Below, one piece after another: positions 48,927-58,068 of a stretch of DNA of 64,000 nt (within the stretch, counting starts at the first letter, position 1; every line of letters begins with the position of its first letter). Location: positions 38,014-102,013 of the forward strand of contig JABURR010000042.1 in assembly GCA_014762635.1 (NCBI GenBank), in the 5' to 3' direction. Source of the DNA: Paracoccaceae bacterium (lineage in GTDB: Bacteria > Pseudomonadota > Alphaproteobacteria > Rhodobacterales > Rhodobacteraceae). The notes below the pieces were generated by a model. It was given only the letters and a program-made list of their open reading frames with translations. It was not told where the DNA came from and did not search any database. The translations under genes and the position numbers were made by a program.

Positions 48927-49874
48927 TTACTCCAGCACGTCCTTGTACTGGGTATAGAACTCCATGAGGTTCGACATGATCGCCGAAGCCTCGTCTGCGC
49001 CAACCGGGTCGAGCGGACGGTTCGAACTGGCGGACCATTCCTGGACAGCGGCCGAATTGGCGGCTCCGATCAGCGCCTCGGACAGCTTGGCCTGGATGTC
49101 GGCCGGGATGCCCGGAGGGCCGCCCACGATCCGGCGGAGGTCGAAATTGGCGAAGTCGGTATAGCCAAGTTCGGTCGAGGTTGGCACATCCGCCAGGGTG
49201 CGCTCATTTTCGAAGGTCATCAGGATCTTGACGTCACCCGATTTCTGGTACTTCAGAAGCGAAGCGATCGGCTTGATCGTCGCATCCACCTCGCCCCGCA
49301 TCAGGCCGACGATGGTATCTGTCGACCCCTTGTAGCCAGTCACGTTCATGATCGGGCAGTCGATCAGGCTCATGGAGATCCGCGCCGTCACCGACGAGGT
49401 CGAGGCCGGGCCGGTGTCGGAGTGCTTGAACGGCTCTCCCTGGCTGCAGAGTGCCTCGAGGCTGTCGAACTCGCTGTCGGCCTGCACGGCCAGCGCGTAT
49501 TTCGATGTAGCGAGGTTGCCGATCCAGGTCACGTCCGTCAGGTCATAGCCCGAGGACTTGCCTAGAAGCTGCGGCACGGTCAGGCCCGGCACGTTCCAGA
49601 TGCCGATGGTGTAGCCATCGGGATCGGCCCGGTAGACGGTCGCGGCACCTTTCTGGCCGCCCGCGCCGGGGATGTTCTCCACGACGACTTCGGCGCCGAG
49701 GATCTTCTCCATTTCCGGCGCTACGGCGCGGACATAGCTATCAAAGCCGCCGCCGGGGCTGTAGGGCACCACGAAGGTGATGGGTTTCTCGGGCCAGTCG
49801 GCCAGCGCGGCGCCGGTCGTGGCCAGCAGGGCCGCCGCTGCGACGGCTAGGCCGTGGGTCAATGGATTGGGCAT
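48927..49874 (-). CDS. TctC-family periplasmic binding protein (system 2)
   Basis: A 315-aa Bug/TctC protein of normal length. The signal peptide covers about residues 1-25 (GAALADWP), followed by ITFVVPYSPGGGFDSYVRA and NIPGAGGQKGAATVYRA, the two ligand-binding loop signatures. It would deliver a carboxylate to TctA2/TctB2. It is divergent from the isochorismatase-family gene, sharing a 113-bp region in which I do not find the island operator. Confidence 0.88.
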   Translation of the reverse strand: MPNPLTHGLAVAAAALLATTGAALADWPEKPITFVVPYSPGGGFDSYVRAVAPEMEKILGAEVVVENIPGAGGQKGAATVYRADPDGYTIGIWNVPGLTVPQLLGKSSGYDLTDVTWIGNLATSKYALAVQADSEFDSLEALCSQGEPFKHSDTGPASTSSVTARISMSLIDCPIMNVTGYKGSTDTIVGLMRGEVDATIKPIASLLKYQKSGDVKILMTFENERTLADVPTSTELGYTDFANFDLRRIVGGPPGIPADIQAKLSEALIGAANSAAVQEWSASSNRPLDPVGADEASAIMSNLMEFYTQYKDVLE

Positions 49875-49987
49875 TCGGAGTCTCCTCTCTCTTGGGTTAT
49901 GATCGCGTCCCGAGACAGGGCGCGATTTCTTGTTATTATCCAGTTGTATGGGGCCAGCTGCCCCAAGTGAAAAACGGGAGACGCATC

Positions 49988-50656
49988 ATGGCCGAACCTT
50001 GGGACAGCCACCTGTCCGCCTCCGATCGTGAGATTTACGAGATCACCGGCTATGGCGCCGGTCCGGGATGGCCCGCGCGTCCGGCGCTTCTGGTGATCGA
50101 TGTGACGCTGGACTTCTGCGGCCCCGAAGGCGCCAGCGCCGCCGAAGCCGCCCGCCAGACCCGCACCGCCTGCGGGCCGCGCGCCTGGACGGCGGTTCCA
50201 AAGATCGCGACGGTTATCGCAGCGGCCCGCGCCGCGGAACGGCCCGTGATCTACACTCGGCGCAGCGAGGCCCGCCTGGCCAAACGCCGCGCCATGAACG
50301 CCCGCGCGAACGAGGATCGGCCCGAAGGCAACGAGATCGTCGCCCCCCTGGCGCCACGACCCGGCGACCTGATCACCGGCAAATCCAAGCCGAGCGCCTT
50401 CTGGGGCACCGGGCTGGTCGAGAAACTGTCGGACATGGGCTGCGACGGGGTGATCCTGACGGGCGGCACCACCTCGGGCTGCGTCCGGGCCAGCGCGGTC
50501 GACGCCTTCAACCACGACATCCCCGCGATCCTTGTCGCAGATGCCGTCTTCGACCGGTTCGAGGCCAGCCACGCCATGTCGCTTTTCGATCTTCAGGCCA
50601 AATACGCGGGCCTGTGCACCGCGGCCGAGGCCGCGCAGCGCCTGCGTGCTATGTAG
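49988..50656 (+). CDS. isochorismatase-family cysteine hydrolase
   Basis: A 222-aa cysteine hydrolase. The catalytic triad residues are visible as Asp in LLVIDVTLDF, Lys in ITGKSKPSAF and Cys in TTSGCVRASAVDA. Family activities include N-carbamoylsarcosine amidase, nicotinamidase and maleamate amidase, so an amide or carbamoyl compound is a plausible substrate. It is a single rightward gene between tctC2 and tctB2, convergent with tctB2 with 8 bp between. A maleamate-type step would suit a pyridine-derived pathway, but that is speculation. Confidence 0.85.
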   Translation: MAEPWDSHLSASDREIYEITGYGAGPGWPARPALLVIDVTLDFCGPEGASAAEAARQTRTACGPRAWTAVPKIATVIAAARAAERPVIYTRRSEARLAKRRAMNARANEDRPEGNEIVAPLAPRPGDLITGKSKPSAFWGTGLVEKLSDMGCDGVILTGGTTSGCVRASAVDAFNHDIPAILVADAVFDRFEASHAMSLFDLQAKYAGLCTAAEAAQRLRAM

Positions 50657-50664
50657 CCCGCGCC

Positions 50665-51186
50665 CTACCACGCGCCGAAGCCCTTCGGGTCGAACAGCAC
50701 CCCGCGATAGAGCGCGTAGTCGAGCAGAACTTCGAACACCACGACGACAAAACCCAGCACCGCCAGAGCGGTCAGGATCGACGATTGCCAGCTCTGCTTG
50801 CCCCAGAACCGCATGTAACCGGAAATGAACAGCGGCACGGTGGGAAGGATCCCGATCATCAGCATCGAAAGGATGCATCCGATCATCCAGCCGGTCATCG
50901 CCAGTTCGGACCGGAAGGCCGGATCGTGCGACATCTCGCGGTTGCGGAAGTCGGCCCCCAGCGTCAGACGCAGGATCGGCGAGACCCGCGTTTCGAGCCT
51001 CGACACCAGGTCCAGAAGCGCCAGCACCGCCGTTGCCACACCCACAAGCGTCGGCATCAGGCGCGGTCCCTTGCTGTAATCCTGCGCCCAGATCGCATAA
51101 CCGATCGCCACCGCCATGACGATCAGCGGCGGCCAGATGGAGCGGATCTTTTTCGGCACTTCGGTCTGGTCTGACATCACACTCAC
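50665..51186 (-). CDS. TTT transporter small membrane subunit TctB (system 2)
   Basis: A 173-aa four-helix membrane protein of the TctB type (helices near 13-32, 40-58, 92-120 and 128-160). Its start overlaps the EutA-like gene at 51183 by 4 bp. This couples a transporter subunit to the bicupin 2/EutA-like operon, while tctC2-tctA2 lie beyond the isochorismatase-family gene. The pairing with system 2 is by location only. Confidence 0.75.
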   Translation of the reverse strand: MSVMSDQTEVPKKIRSIWPPLIVMAVAIGYAIWAQDYSKGPRLMPTLVGVATAVLALLDLVSRLETRVSPILRLTLGADFRNREMSHDPAFRSELAMTGWMIGCILSMLMIGILPTVPLFISGYMRFWGKQSWQSSILTALAVLGFVVVVFEVLLDYALYRGVLFDPKGFGAW

Positions 51187-52667
51187 GCCGTTGGAAAGAG
51201 AAGGGATTTCACCACCACGGGGGTTGCGCCCGTGGCCCTGATCACTTCGCCGATATCGATGAAGTCGAACTCGGACAGGGCGATTCCGTCAATGGAAACG
51301 ATGGCGCCGGGCACGTTTTCCTCGGTCCGGCACTGCATGCCCAGAAGGCCACCGATATCCCCGTCCACCACGAGGACCAACGGGTGTCCCTGCTCCAGCA
51401 CCGGGTGCAGCCCACTCACCAGCCCCGAGGCCAGCGCAGACAATCGCGCGTAGCTGGCCGAGCCCTGCCACGGCAGCGCCACGGCGACCGGCCGTGCGCC
51501 TTCCGACAGGTCCATGCGCGAAAGCGCTTCCTCCACCGCATGCCTCACCTCGCCTGTGTAGATCTCGTCACCAAGGTCGATCTCCGGGGCGATTACCGCG
51601 ATATTGCGCAGCGGTAGCGCGTCGGCGGGATCGAGGAAGATGGTCGAGCCGCTGACCTGCACCGTGTATTGCGAGGCGCCCACCACGGTGGCCCGGATCC
51701 CCTGCCGCGCGGGCAGGATCGCGCGGGCCCAGTCGCGCAGGCGCGCCTCCACCGCAGCCGCGAGTTCGGGTCCAAGATCGCCCGAAACCGCGCCCGGCCG
51801 ACCGATGAATTCCGAGACCCCGCCAGAGAATACCACGGCAGGCCGGGCCCCCGACAGATCGAGCGGCGGCAGTCGCAGGAAGTCCTCTTCACCCTGCCCC
51901 TCCAGCACCGCCAGAAGTCGGTCCGCCATCACTCCGGCGACCGGCGAACGCTCGTCTGGCGACAACGGGTCACCCACCGATTTCGACAGACCCGCATCCT
52001 GAAGGTGCCGCGCGCCGAAAGGCTCCAGCCGCGCGATACGCCCTGCCTCGTCAAAGGCGACCAGCCGCGCACCCACATCCATGGCGGTGCGGGCCTTGAC
52101 CTCACCATCTTCGCATAGCGCGATCTTCGTGGTACCGCCGCCGATGTCGATGTTGAGAACCGGGCCATGCGCGGCAGACAAGGCCGCCGCGCCGGAGCCA
52201 TGCGCCGCCATCAGGGTCTCCAGGGCGTCGCCCGCGCTGACGGCCACGAATTTCCCGGCCTCGGCGGCGAAGAGCTCCCCAATCGCACGCGCATTACTGC
52301 GCCGCGCCGCGACCCCGGTCAGGATCAACGCCCCGGTGTCGATCTCGTCCGGCTGAAGACCCGCCGCCCGGTATTGCTGCTCGATGAAAACGCCAAGCGC
52401 CTCGGCATCGATGGTGTTCTCGGTCGCATAGGGGGTCAGCAGGATCTCGGATTCGAACTCCACCCGCCGTTCGGCCACCACGTAGCGCGTGTCCATCCGC
52501 TCCAGCACGATGGTCGAAAACAGCAGGTGCGAGGTGGACGAGCCGATATCGACGCCCACGCTCTTAAGCTCGATCTCGTCTTCCTCGATGAGGCTCCGCG
52601 ACGCGCCCGAAAAGAAGACGCGCCCGCCCGGATCGCTTTCATCGTGGAAGGCGGAGAACTGGTTCAT
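51183..52667 (-). CDS. EutA-like ASKHA-family ATPase (paralogue 2)
   Basis: A 494-aa EutA-family protein without the His-rich ends of the 32465 paralogue. Motifs are VGVDIGSSTSHLLFST, NIDIGGGTTKIALCEDG, VFSGGVSEFIG and the C-terminal LVLVVDGDIGGLLG. Its ATG overlaps the bicupin 2 stop (ATGA), the closest translational linkage of a cupin to a EutA-like ATPase in the window. No ethanolamine ammonia-lyase subunits exist here. Together with the other copy this suggests that these ATPases serve the bicupins or another island enzyme. Confidence 0.82.
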   Translation of the reverse strand: MNQFSAFHDESDPGGRVFFSGASRSLIEEDEIELKSVGVDIGSSTSHLLFSTIVLERMDTRYVVAERRVEFESEILLTPYATENTIDAEALGVFIEQQYRAAGLQPDEIDTGALILTGVAARRSNARAIGELFAAEAGKFVAVSAGDALETLMAAHGSGAAALSAAHGPVLNIDIGGGTTKIALCEDGEVKARTAMDVGARLVAFDEAGRIARLEPFGARHLQDAGLSKSVGDPLSPDERSPVAGVMADRLLAVLEGQGEEDFLRLPPLDLSGARPAVVFSGGVSEFIGRPGAVSGDLGPELAAAVEARLRDWARAILPARQGIRATVVGASQYTVQVSGSTIFLDPADALPLRNIAVIAPEIDLGDEIYTGEVRHAVEEALSRMDLSEGARPVAVALPWQGSASYARLSALASGLVSGLHPVLEQGHPLVLVVDGDIGGLLGMQCRTEENVPGAIVSIDGIALSEFDFIDIGEVIRATGATPVVVKSLLFPTA

Positions 52668-53872
52668 TTGTCCGCAGGCTTCTCGTAGAGCGCGGGGTCC
52701 ATGCGGCTCTTGCCACCGGACTTCGCGATATGGGCCTCGAACTCGGCCCGGATATGCGGGTCTTCCATCCAGTAGGGAATCGAGGTGCCGCCTTCGGTCA
52801 CGTCCATGGCGGTATAGTCGATCTGCTTCTCGCCCGGCGGCAGGCCGGTCACGAGGCTGGGATGGTTCGGCCCGAACCAGGCGCTGAGGCGGAACGGCTC
52901 GTTCGAGGTGTTGAAATGCTGATGATACCAGCGCGCCCCGCCCGGCGCGGCGCTGACAAGGCCCACCGGTTCGTAATCCACCCGTTTCACCTTGTCTGCA
53001 TGGCCGTCCTTCCACGGGTTCACGCCGCATTCCTCGGGCCAGGTGTAGGTGTAGCCCTTGCCCTTCACGCAGACGAGCACCGCCGCCGAGGTATGGGCAT
53101 GGGCCTTGGAATAGCGCCCGGTCTCGTGCTGGCCGATCCAGAGGTAGAACTTGTTGCCGGTCATGAAGGGCTCCACCCGCCGGTAGCCCGGTGAGCGGCG
53201 GTTATCCAGCGGCAGCTCGCAATTCATCACGTCCGGCACCAGGTTCGTGCGCCGCATGGCAAGGCCGCGGATCGGGTCGGGCTCAAGCTCTTCGTTGGGT
53301 TTGTAGAAGTCCTGCTCTCCCGAGAACCGGCTGGTAAACTGATAGGGGCAGTCGAAAATGAACTTCTTGTCTCCCACCAGGTTCATCAGGTTCGGCGCGG
53401 TGGTACCGCCCAGCAAAAGAGCCGGAGAATTCGTGGCGTTGACGATGCGGTGATAGGCATTGACCGGAATCGAAAAGAGCGAGCCGGTTTGCCATTCGAA
53501 CACGTGCTTCGGGCCGCCCTCTTCCAGCCAGACCTCGGTCGAGCCACGCCCCTCCACCACCAGGTAGATCTCTTCGTAGATGTGCTTTTCGACGTTGAGC
53601 GCCCCGGCGGCGGGCACTTCGACAACGTAGTTGCCCCATTTCCCCTCGGTACCGTGCAGCTGGATATAGGAGCCGCGCCCGCCCATCCGGGGCCAGGGCG
53701 CAAGCGGCAAGTTCTGGACCTTGGATATCCCGACATCACGGAAGACGGGGATCCCCTCTTCCTCCATGAACCGGTCGTAGTCCATCTGCGGCTGACCGAA
53801 TTTTCCGAAGCCTGCCCGTTCGCCACGCACCGGTTCGTGCCAGTGCACCGCGCCATCCATGTCGTGCGGCAT
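52664..53872 (-). CDS. bicupin, paralogue 2
   Basis: A 402-aa double cupin. Barrel 1 has VEKHIYEEIYLVVEGRG and motif 2 IPVNAYHRIVN; barrel 2 has YSKAHAHTSAAVLVCVKGKG and motif 2 GGARWYHQHFN. It shares RFSGE and GRGSTxVW blocks with bicupin 1 (31220). The start at 53872 has GGGAGGAG 7 nt upstream; a longer frame to 53896 has none. It heads the operon bicupin 2-EutA-like-tctB2, with an operator element 70 bp upstream, divergent from the second ThDP enzyme. Activity is unknown. Confidence 0.82.
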   Translation of the reverse strand: MPHDMDGAVHWHEPVRGERAGFGKFGQPQMDYDRFMEEEGIPVFRDVGISKVQNLPLAPWPRMGGRGSYIQLHGTEGKWGNYVVEVPAAGALNVEKHIYEEIYLVVEGRGSTEVWLEEGGPKHVFEWQTGSLFSIPVNAYHRIVNATNSPALLLGGTTAPNLMNLVGDKKFIFDCPYQFTSRFSGEQDFYKPNEELEPDPIRGLAMRRTNLVPDVMNCELPLDNRRSPGYRRVEPFMTGNKFYLWIGQHETGRYSKAHAHTSAAVLVCVKGKGYTYTWPEECGVNPWKDGHADKVKRVDYEPVGLVSAAPGGARWYHQHFNTSNEPFRLSAWFGPNHPSLVTGLPPGEKQIDYTAMDVTEGGTSIPYWMEDPHIRAEFEAHIAKSGGKSRMDPALYEKPADK

Positions 53873-53941
53873 CGCCGAACTCCTCCCAAAGCCCAACCGG
53901 GGCCGACTGTGCCTTCTCGACGCGGAAAGGTCAATGCAAAT

Positions 53942-53965
53942 GGAATGGCGTTTCGCATGAAGGAA
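53942..53965. promoter_or_regulatory. island operator element 8
   Basis: GGAATGGCGTTTC then GCATGAAGGAA; it lies 70 bp upstream of bicupin 2 in the divergent promoter region shared with the ThDP enzyme. Confidence 0.58.
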
Positions 53966-54034
53966 CGGTCGTCATTTCGCGAGGCTCTGGGCGGGGACAG
54001 CTTTTGACAGGGGGCGAGCGGGGGAAATAAGTTT

Positions 54035-54058
54035 CAAACGCCGTTCCATATAAGAAAA
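54035..54058. promoter_or_regulatory. island operator element 9
   Basis: CAAACGCCGTTCC then ATATAAGAAAA; it ends 19 bp before the ThDP enzyme start, so binding could block ribosome or polymerase access directly. Confidence 0.58.
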
Positions 54059-54077
54059 CAAACGGGGAGAGACGCGC

Positions 54078-55862
54078 ATGGCCAAGGATCCCGATCGGCG
54101 AAAAGCGGAACCTGTCGAGGGGCCGTACGACGAAACCATGTCCTGGGGCTCGGACGTCCCGGCAGCGATGCTCAGGCAGCTTGGCATCCCCTATATCGCT
54201 CTGACCCCGGGGGCGAGCTATCGCGGCTTTCACGACAGCCTCGTGAATCACTTGGGCAACGAGCGGCCCGAAATGCTGCTTTGCCTGCACGAGGAACACG
54301 CGGTCGCCATCGCCCATGGCTATGCCAAGGCCACGGGCCGCGCCATCGCGGTGGCGCTGCATTCCAACGTCGGGCTGATGCACGGGACCATGGCGATCTT
54401 CAACGCCTTCGCGGACCGGGCGCCGATGATGATCCTTGGGGCCACCGGGCCCATGGACGCGACCGAGCGGCGACCGTGGATCGACTGGCTCCACACGACG
54501 CAGGACCAGGCGTCGCTGGTCCGGAATTTCCTGAAATGGGACGATCAGCCTGCCTCGACCGCTGCCACGGTGGAGGCGATGCTGCGCGGCTGGAAGATGA
54601 CCATGTCAGCCCCCCAGGCCCCGGTCTATATCAACCTCGACGCCAGCGATCAGGAGGCCCCGCTTGAGGCGCCGATCGCCCTGCCCGACCCGGCCCGTTT
54701 CGCCCCGCCACCGGCCGCCGTGCCGGATAGTGCGAGCGTCGTACGGGCGGCCGATATCCTTGCCAAGGCGAAGAACCCGGTGATCCTGTTCGGCCGTGGC
54801 GCCCGCACCGAAGAGGCCATGGCCCTGCGCCTCGCCCTGTCCGAGCGGCTGGGCGCGGCGATGCTGTCGGACCTCAAGGCCGGGGCCATGGTGCCCACTG
54901 ATCATCCCAACCACGCGGGCCCGCCGTTCAACAAGCTCTCCCCCACCGCGCGCGCGGTGCTGGAAAGGGCCGACGCGATCCTCAGCCTTGGCTGGATCGA
55001 TCTGGGCGGCGCGTTGAAACAGGCTTTCGGGGATAGCCCCGTCGAAGCGCGGATCATCCACGCAAGCCTCGACAGCCACCTGCACAGCGGCTGGAACCAG
55101 GAGCATTTCGGTCTGCCGCCGATCGACGTGGAAATGCTCTGTGATGCGGACGCCGCCTGCCTCGCGATCCTGAACGCGCTGCCCGAAGGAGCCGCCAAGA
55201 CGGCTGAAATCCCTCCGGTGCCCGCGCCAAAGGAGGGTTCCGGCGAGGCGCTCACCAATCGCGACGTAGCCCGGGCGCTGAAGGCCGCCGTGGGCGATAC
55301 GCCGGTGACCTTCGCGGGGCTGGCACGAAGCTGGCCCGTGGACCTCTGGCCGCATAGGCATCCGCTGGACTACCTCGGCAAGGATGGCGGTGGCGGCATC
55401 GGCAGCGGGCCGGGTCTTACCATCGGCGCTGCGCTGGCGTTGCGCGACAGCGGGCGGATCGTCGTGGGGTCGCTGGGCGATGGCGATACGCTGATGAGCG
55501 TCAACGCGCTCTGGACCGCCGCCAAGTACCAAATCCCGGCGCTGTTCCTCATCGCAAACAACCGAAGCTACTTCAACGACGAGCTGCACCAGGAAAACGT
55601 CGCGATCCGGCGGGGCCGGAACCCGGCGAATGCCTGGGTGGGCCAGCGACTCGACAATCCAGCGCCCGACATCGCCGCGCTGGCAAGGGCGCAGGGCGTC
55701 GGCGGGATCGGCCCGGTCAGCACCGAGGAGGAATTGGCCGCAGCACTGGCCGAGGCCGTGGCCGAAGTCCGCGCAGGGCGGCCATTCCTGGTGGATGTGC
55801 ATATCGACCCGCGCCAAGGCCGCGAGACGGCCGTAAAGCGCAATACCAGGGGCGCGGCCTGA
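54078..55862 (+). CDS. thiamine-diphosphate-dependent enzyme, acetolactate synthase/decarboxylase-like (paralogue 2)
   Basis: A 594-aa ThDP enzyme. The catalytic Glu region is CLHEEHAVAIAHGYAK and the cofactor motif is the classical GDGDTLMSVNALWTAAK ending IANNRSYFN. Shared blocks with the 25099 protein (TPGASYRGFHDSLVN, LGATGPMD) show paralogy, although that copy has PDG where this has GDG. It is transcribed alone, divergent from bicupin 2, with a hairpin downstream. Decarboxylation or ligation of a 2-oxo acid is expected; the substrate is unknown. Confidence 0.86.
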   Translation: MAKDPDRRKAEPVEGPYDETMSWGSDVPAAMLRQLGIPYIALTPGASYRGFHDSLVNHLGNERPEMLLCLHEEHAVAIAHGYAKATGRAIAVALHSNVGLMHGTMAIFNAFADRAPMMILGATGPMDATERRPWIDWLHTTQDQASLVRNFLKWDDQPASTAATVEAMLRGWKMTMSAPQAPVYINLDASDQEAPLEAPIALPDPARFAPPPAAVPDSASVVRAADILAKAKNPVILFGRGARTEEAMALRLALSERLGAAMLSDLKAGAMVPTDHPNHAGPPFNKLSPTARAVLERADAILSLGWIDLGGALKQAFGDSPVEARIIHASLDSHLHSGWNQEHFGLPPIDVEMLCDADAACLAILNALPEGAAKTAEIPPVPAPKEGSGEALTNRDVARALKAAVGDTPVTFAGLARSWPVDLWPHRHPLDYLGKDGGGGIGSGPGLTIGAALALRDSGRIVVGSLGDGDTLMSVNALWTAAKYQIPALFLIANNRSYFNDELHQENVAIRRGRNPANAWVGQRLDNPAPDIAALARAQGVGGIGPVSTEEELAAALAEAVAEVRAGRPFLVDVHIDPRQGRETAVKRNTRGAA

Positions 55863-55869
55863 AAAACAA

Positions 55870-55893
55870 AGCGCGGACCCGAAGGCCCGCGCT
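55870..55893 (+). terminator. hairpin after ThDP enzyme 2
   Basis: A 7-bp stem AGCGCGG/CCGCGCT with additional pairing in the loop, 8 bp after the stop and before the convergent tctB3 gene. Confidence 0.55.
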
Positions 55894-55922
55894 CTGGAAA
55901 GGCGACTCTCCCCTGACGCCTT

Positions 55923-56477
55923 TCAGAAATCCCGGTAGCCCGCGAAATATCTGAAAAGCAGACCCCGGTAAAGCTCCACATCAAAGCCGAATTCGAACAC
56001 GACGAATATCATTACCGTGGAGACCACGGCAACCGTTGCCGCCAGCTTGAACCGCTCTCCGGCACGCCACATCAGGAAGAACGAGAAGATCAGAAGGCCG
56101 GCATAATGGCCAAGCGCCATGATCAGCACGAGCAAACCGGCCATCCAGCCCGACATCGCGGCGACCTTGTTCACCCCCGGTACTTCGCCCCTGAGCGCCA
56201 TCCGTAACCGGTGGCCAAAGTCCGCATATTGCCGAACCTTGAAGAGCCGCCGAGCGTGGATGACGATCAACAGGAACAGCGGCACCATGATGACGAAGGG
56301 CGTGCGCGAGGAAACCAATTGGTAGCTCAGCGCTTCGAAAAAGGCCGCGATCACGACGAGGCCAACGACGGCGAGGAACACGATCTCGAGCGTCAGCATA
56401 TTGGCAAGCTTCGCCTCGGCCTCTTCGCGGTTCTCGGCCTCTTCGGCTTGCGGCATGAGGTTCGGGTTATCGGTCAT
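55923..56477 (-). CDS. TTT transporter small membrane subunit TctB (system 3)
   Basis: A 184-aa TctB-type membrane protein. A charged N-terminal stretch of about 28 residues (rich in Glu/Ala) precedes four helices, the last ending in ELYRGLLFRYFAGYRDF. It starts 3 bp after tctA3 and is the last gene of the leftward unit OCD2-tctC3-tctA3-tctB3. Confidence 0.8.
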   Translation of the reverse strand: MTDNPNLMPQAEEAENREEAEAKLANMLTLEIVFLAVVGLVVIAAFFEALSYQLVSSRTPFVIMVPLFLLIVIHARRLFKVRQYADFGHRLRMALRGEVPGVNKVAAMSGWMAGLLVLIMALGHYAGLLIFSFFLMWRAGERFKLAATVAVVSTVMIFVVFEFGFDVELYRGLLFRYFAGYRDF

Positions 56478-56480
56478 GGG

Positions 56481-57983
56481 TCAAACCTTCCTGCGACGGT
56501 CGCGATAGATCGACCAGACGTTGGCGATGAGGAAAATCGCCGTGATGGTCATCAGCACCAGCGGGATCGGCTGGAACACGAAATACGGCCCGTCAAGCAG
56601 CAGGGCCAGATAAAGGTTTTTCTCGACTGCAAAACCCAGCACGAAGCCGATAAGCAGCGCCGCGCGGCTGTAGTTCAGGATTTTCATCAGGTAGCCGAAA
56701 ATCCCGAAAAAGATGGCCACGCCGATATCGAAGACCGAGGCGTTGCCCGCAAACGCACCGGTCACGATCACCGCCATCAGCACCGGCACCATGATCTCGG
56801 CCCGGATCGATGTCGCCCGGCTCAGCGGGTTCACCAGGAACATGCCGACGATAGTGCCGATCAGGTTCCCCAGGATGATCGTGAAGATCATGATGAAGAT
56901 GATGTCCACGTTGTCGTTGAGCATCCGCGGCCCGGTTTCGAGACCCAGGATGAAAAGGCCCGACAGCAGGATCGCCATCGAAGAGGAGCCAGGGATGCCG
57001 AAGGCGATGGTCGAGGCCAGCGCACCGCCCTCGACCGCGTCGTTCGAGGCCTCGGGGGCGATCACACCCTCGACGTTGCCCTGACCAAATGTCTCCTTGG
57101 TCTTGGAGGTCTGCTTGGCGTGCCCATATGCCACGAAGGCGGCGGGTGCCGAGCCGAGCCCCGGAATCAAGCCCATGGTCGTTCCGATGGCCGAGCAGCG
57201 CATCACCAGCCACCAGTGCTTGAAGGCAAGCCCGATCCCCTTGAAGATCTGCCGCTGGGTGTCACCAGCCGAAAGCGCCTCCGGCGTGTAGCGGGCGAGC
57301 GCCCCGCCGCGCCTGTAAAGATCAATCATCTCGGCCACGGCGAAAAGGCCGAGGATCACCGGCACCAAGGACAGCCCATCCGCCAAGCGGTCGGAGCCCA
57401 TGGTGAAACGGTGCGTGTTGGTGACGTTGTCCACGCCGATCATCGCCAGCAGCAGCCCGAGAAGCGCCGCGATCAGGCTGCGGGTCATGTCCTCCTTGCC
57501 GAGCACAGCGACGAAGGTCAGTGCCAGGAAGGCCAGGACGAAGACCTCGGGCGGACCGAAGAACAGAACCACCTCGCGCAGCACCGGGATCAGAAGGCCC
57601 AGAACGACCGCGCCGAAGGTGGCGCCAAGGAAACAGGACGCCATGGCCGCACCGACCGCGATCCCCGCCTCGCCCTTGTCGCGCATGGGCGGACCATCGA
57701 GCAATGTCGCCGCGTTCTGCCCTGTTCCCGGCGTTGAAAACAGGATTGCCGTCAAACCGCCTCCCTGCGCCACGGTCGCATGGGCGCCGAGGATGAAGGC
57801 AATGCCCGCGCTGGGCTCCATGGTGTAGAGAAAGGTCACCGCCATCGCCATGGCGAAATGCCCGGACAGGCCCGGGATCACGCCAATGATCAGCCCGAAC
57901 AGGGCCCCGACAACCAGATAGGGCAGCACGGTCAGGCTGACGGACTGGAGAAATCCGCTCATCATGCCTTCAATAACGGTCAT
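56481..57983 (-). CDS. TTT transporter large membrane subunit TctA (system 3)
   Basis: A 500-aa TctA protein with GVIPGLSGHFAMAMAVTFLY and GLIPGLGSAPAAFVAYGHAK as the paired loops, then GVIAPEASNDAVEGGALAST and FGIPGSSSMAILLSG. It is more divergent from TctA1 and TctA2 than those look from each other, for instance at the first loop, where GLSG replaces GLGG. It follows tctC3 with an 85-bp gap containing a strong hairpin. Confidence 0.9.
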   Translation of the reverse strand: MTVIEGMMSGFLQSVSLTVLPYLVVGALFGLIIGVIPGLSGHFAMAMAVTFLYTMEPSAGIAFILGAHATVAQGGGLTAILFSTPGTGQNAATLLDGPPMRDKGEAGIAVGAAMASCFLGATFGAVVLGLLIPVLREVVLFFGPPEVFVLAFLALTFVAVLGKEDMTRSLIAALLGLLLAMIGVDNVTNTHRFTMGSDRLADGLSLVPVILGLFAVAEMIDLYRRGGALARYTPEALSAGDTQRQIFKGIGLAFKHWWLVMRCSAIGTTMGLIPGLGSAPAAFVAYGHAKQTSKTKETFGQGNVEGVIAPEASNDAVEGGALASTIAFGIPGSSSMAILLSGLFILGLETGPRMLNDNVDIIFIMIFTIILGNLIGTIVGMFLVNPLSRATSIRAEIMVPVLMAVIVTGAFAGNASVFDIGVAIFFGIFGYLMKILNYSRAALLIGFVLGFAVEKNLYLALLLDGPYFVFQPIPLVLMTITAIFLIANVWSIYRDRRRKV

Positions 57984-58016
57984 GTCTCACCTCTTCTCAT
58001 GAGGGTGTTTGAAAGC

Positions 58017-58043
58017 GGCCCCCGCCAACGTGCAGCGGGGGCC
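58017..58043 (-). terminator. intercistronic hairpin between tctC3 and tctA3
   Basis: A perfect 9-bp GC-rich stem GGCCCCCGC/GCGGGGGCC with a 9-nt loop. It parallels the hairpin at the tctC2-tctA2 junction. Confidence 0.65.
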
Positions 58044-58068
58044 AAGGTTTGCACGCCTCGCGTCAGGC

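Noticed and set aside
49875..49987. An island operator between tctC2 and the isochorismatase-family gene
   Set aside because: The region was read on both strands and no adequate match to the composite element was found.
32465..53030. Ethanolamine utilisation operon, suggested by two EutA-like genes
   Set aside because: No EutB, EutC or microcompartment genes are present, and both EutA-like genes are linked to bicupins instead.
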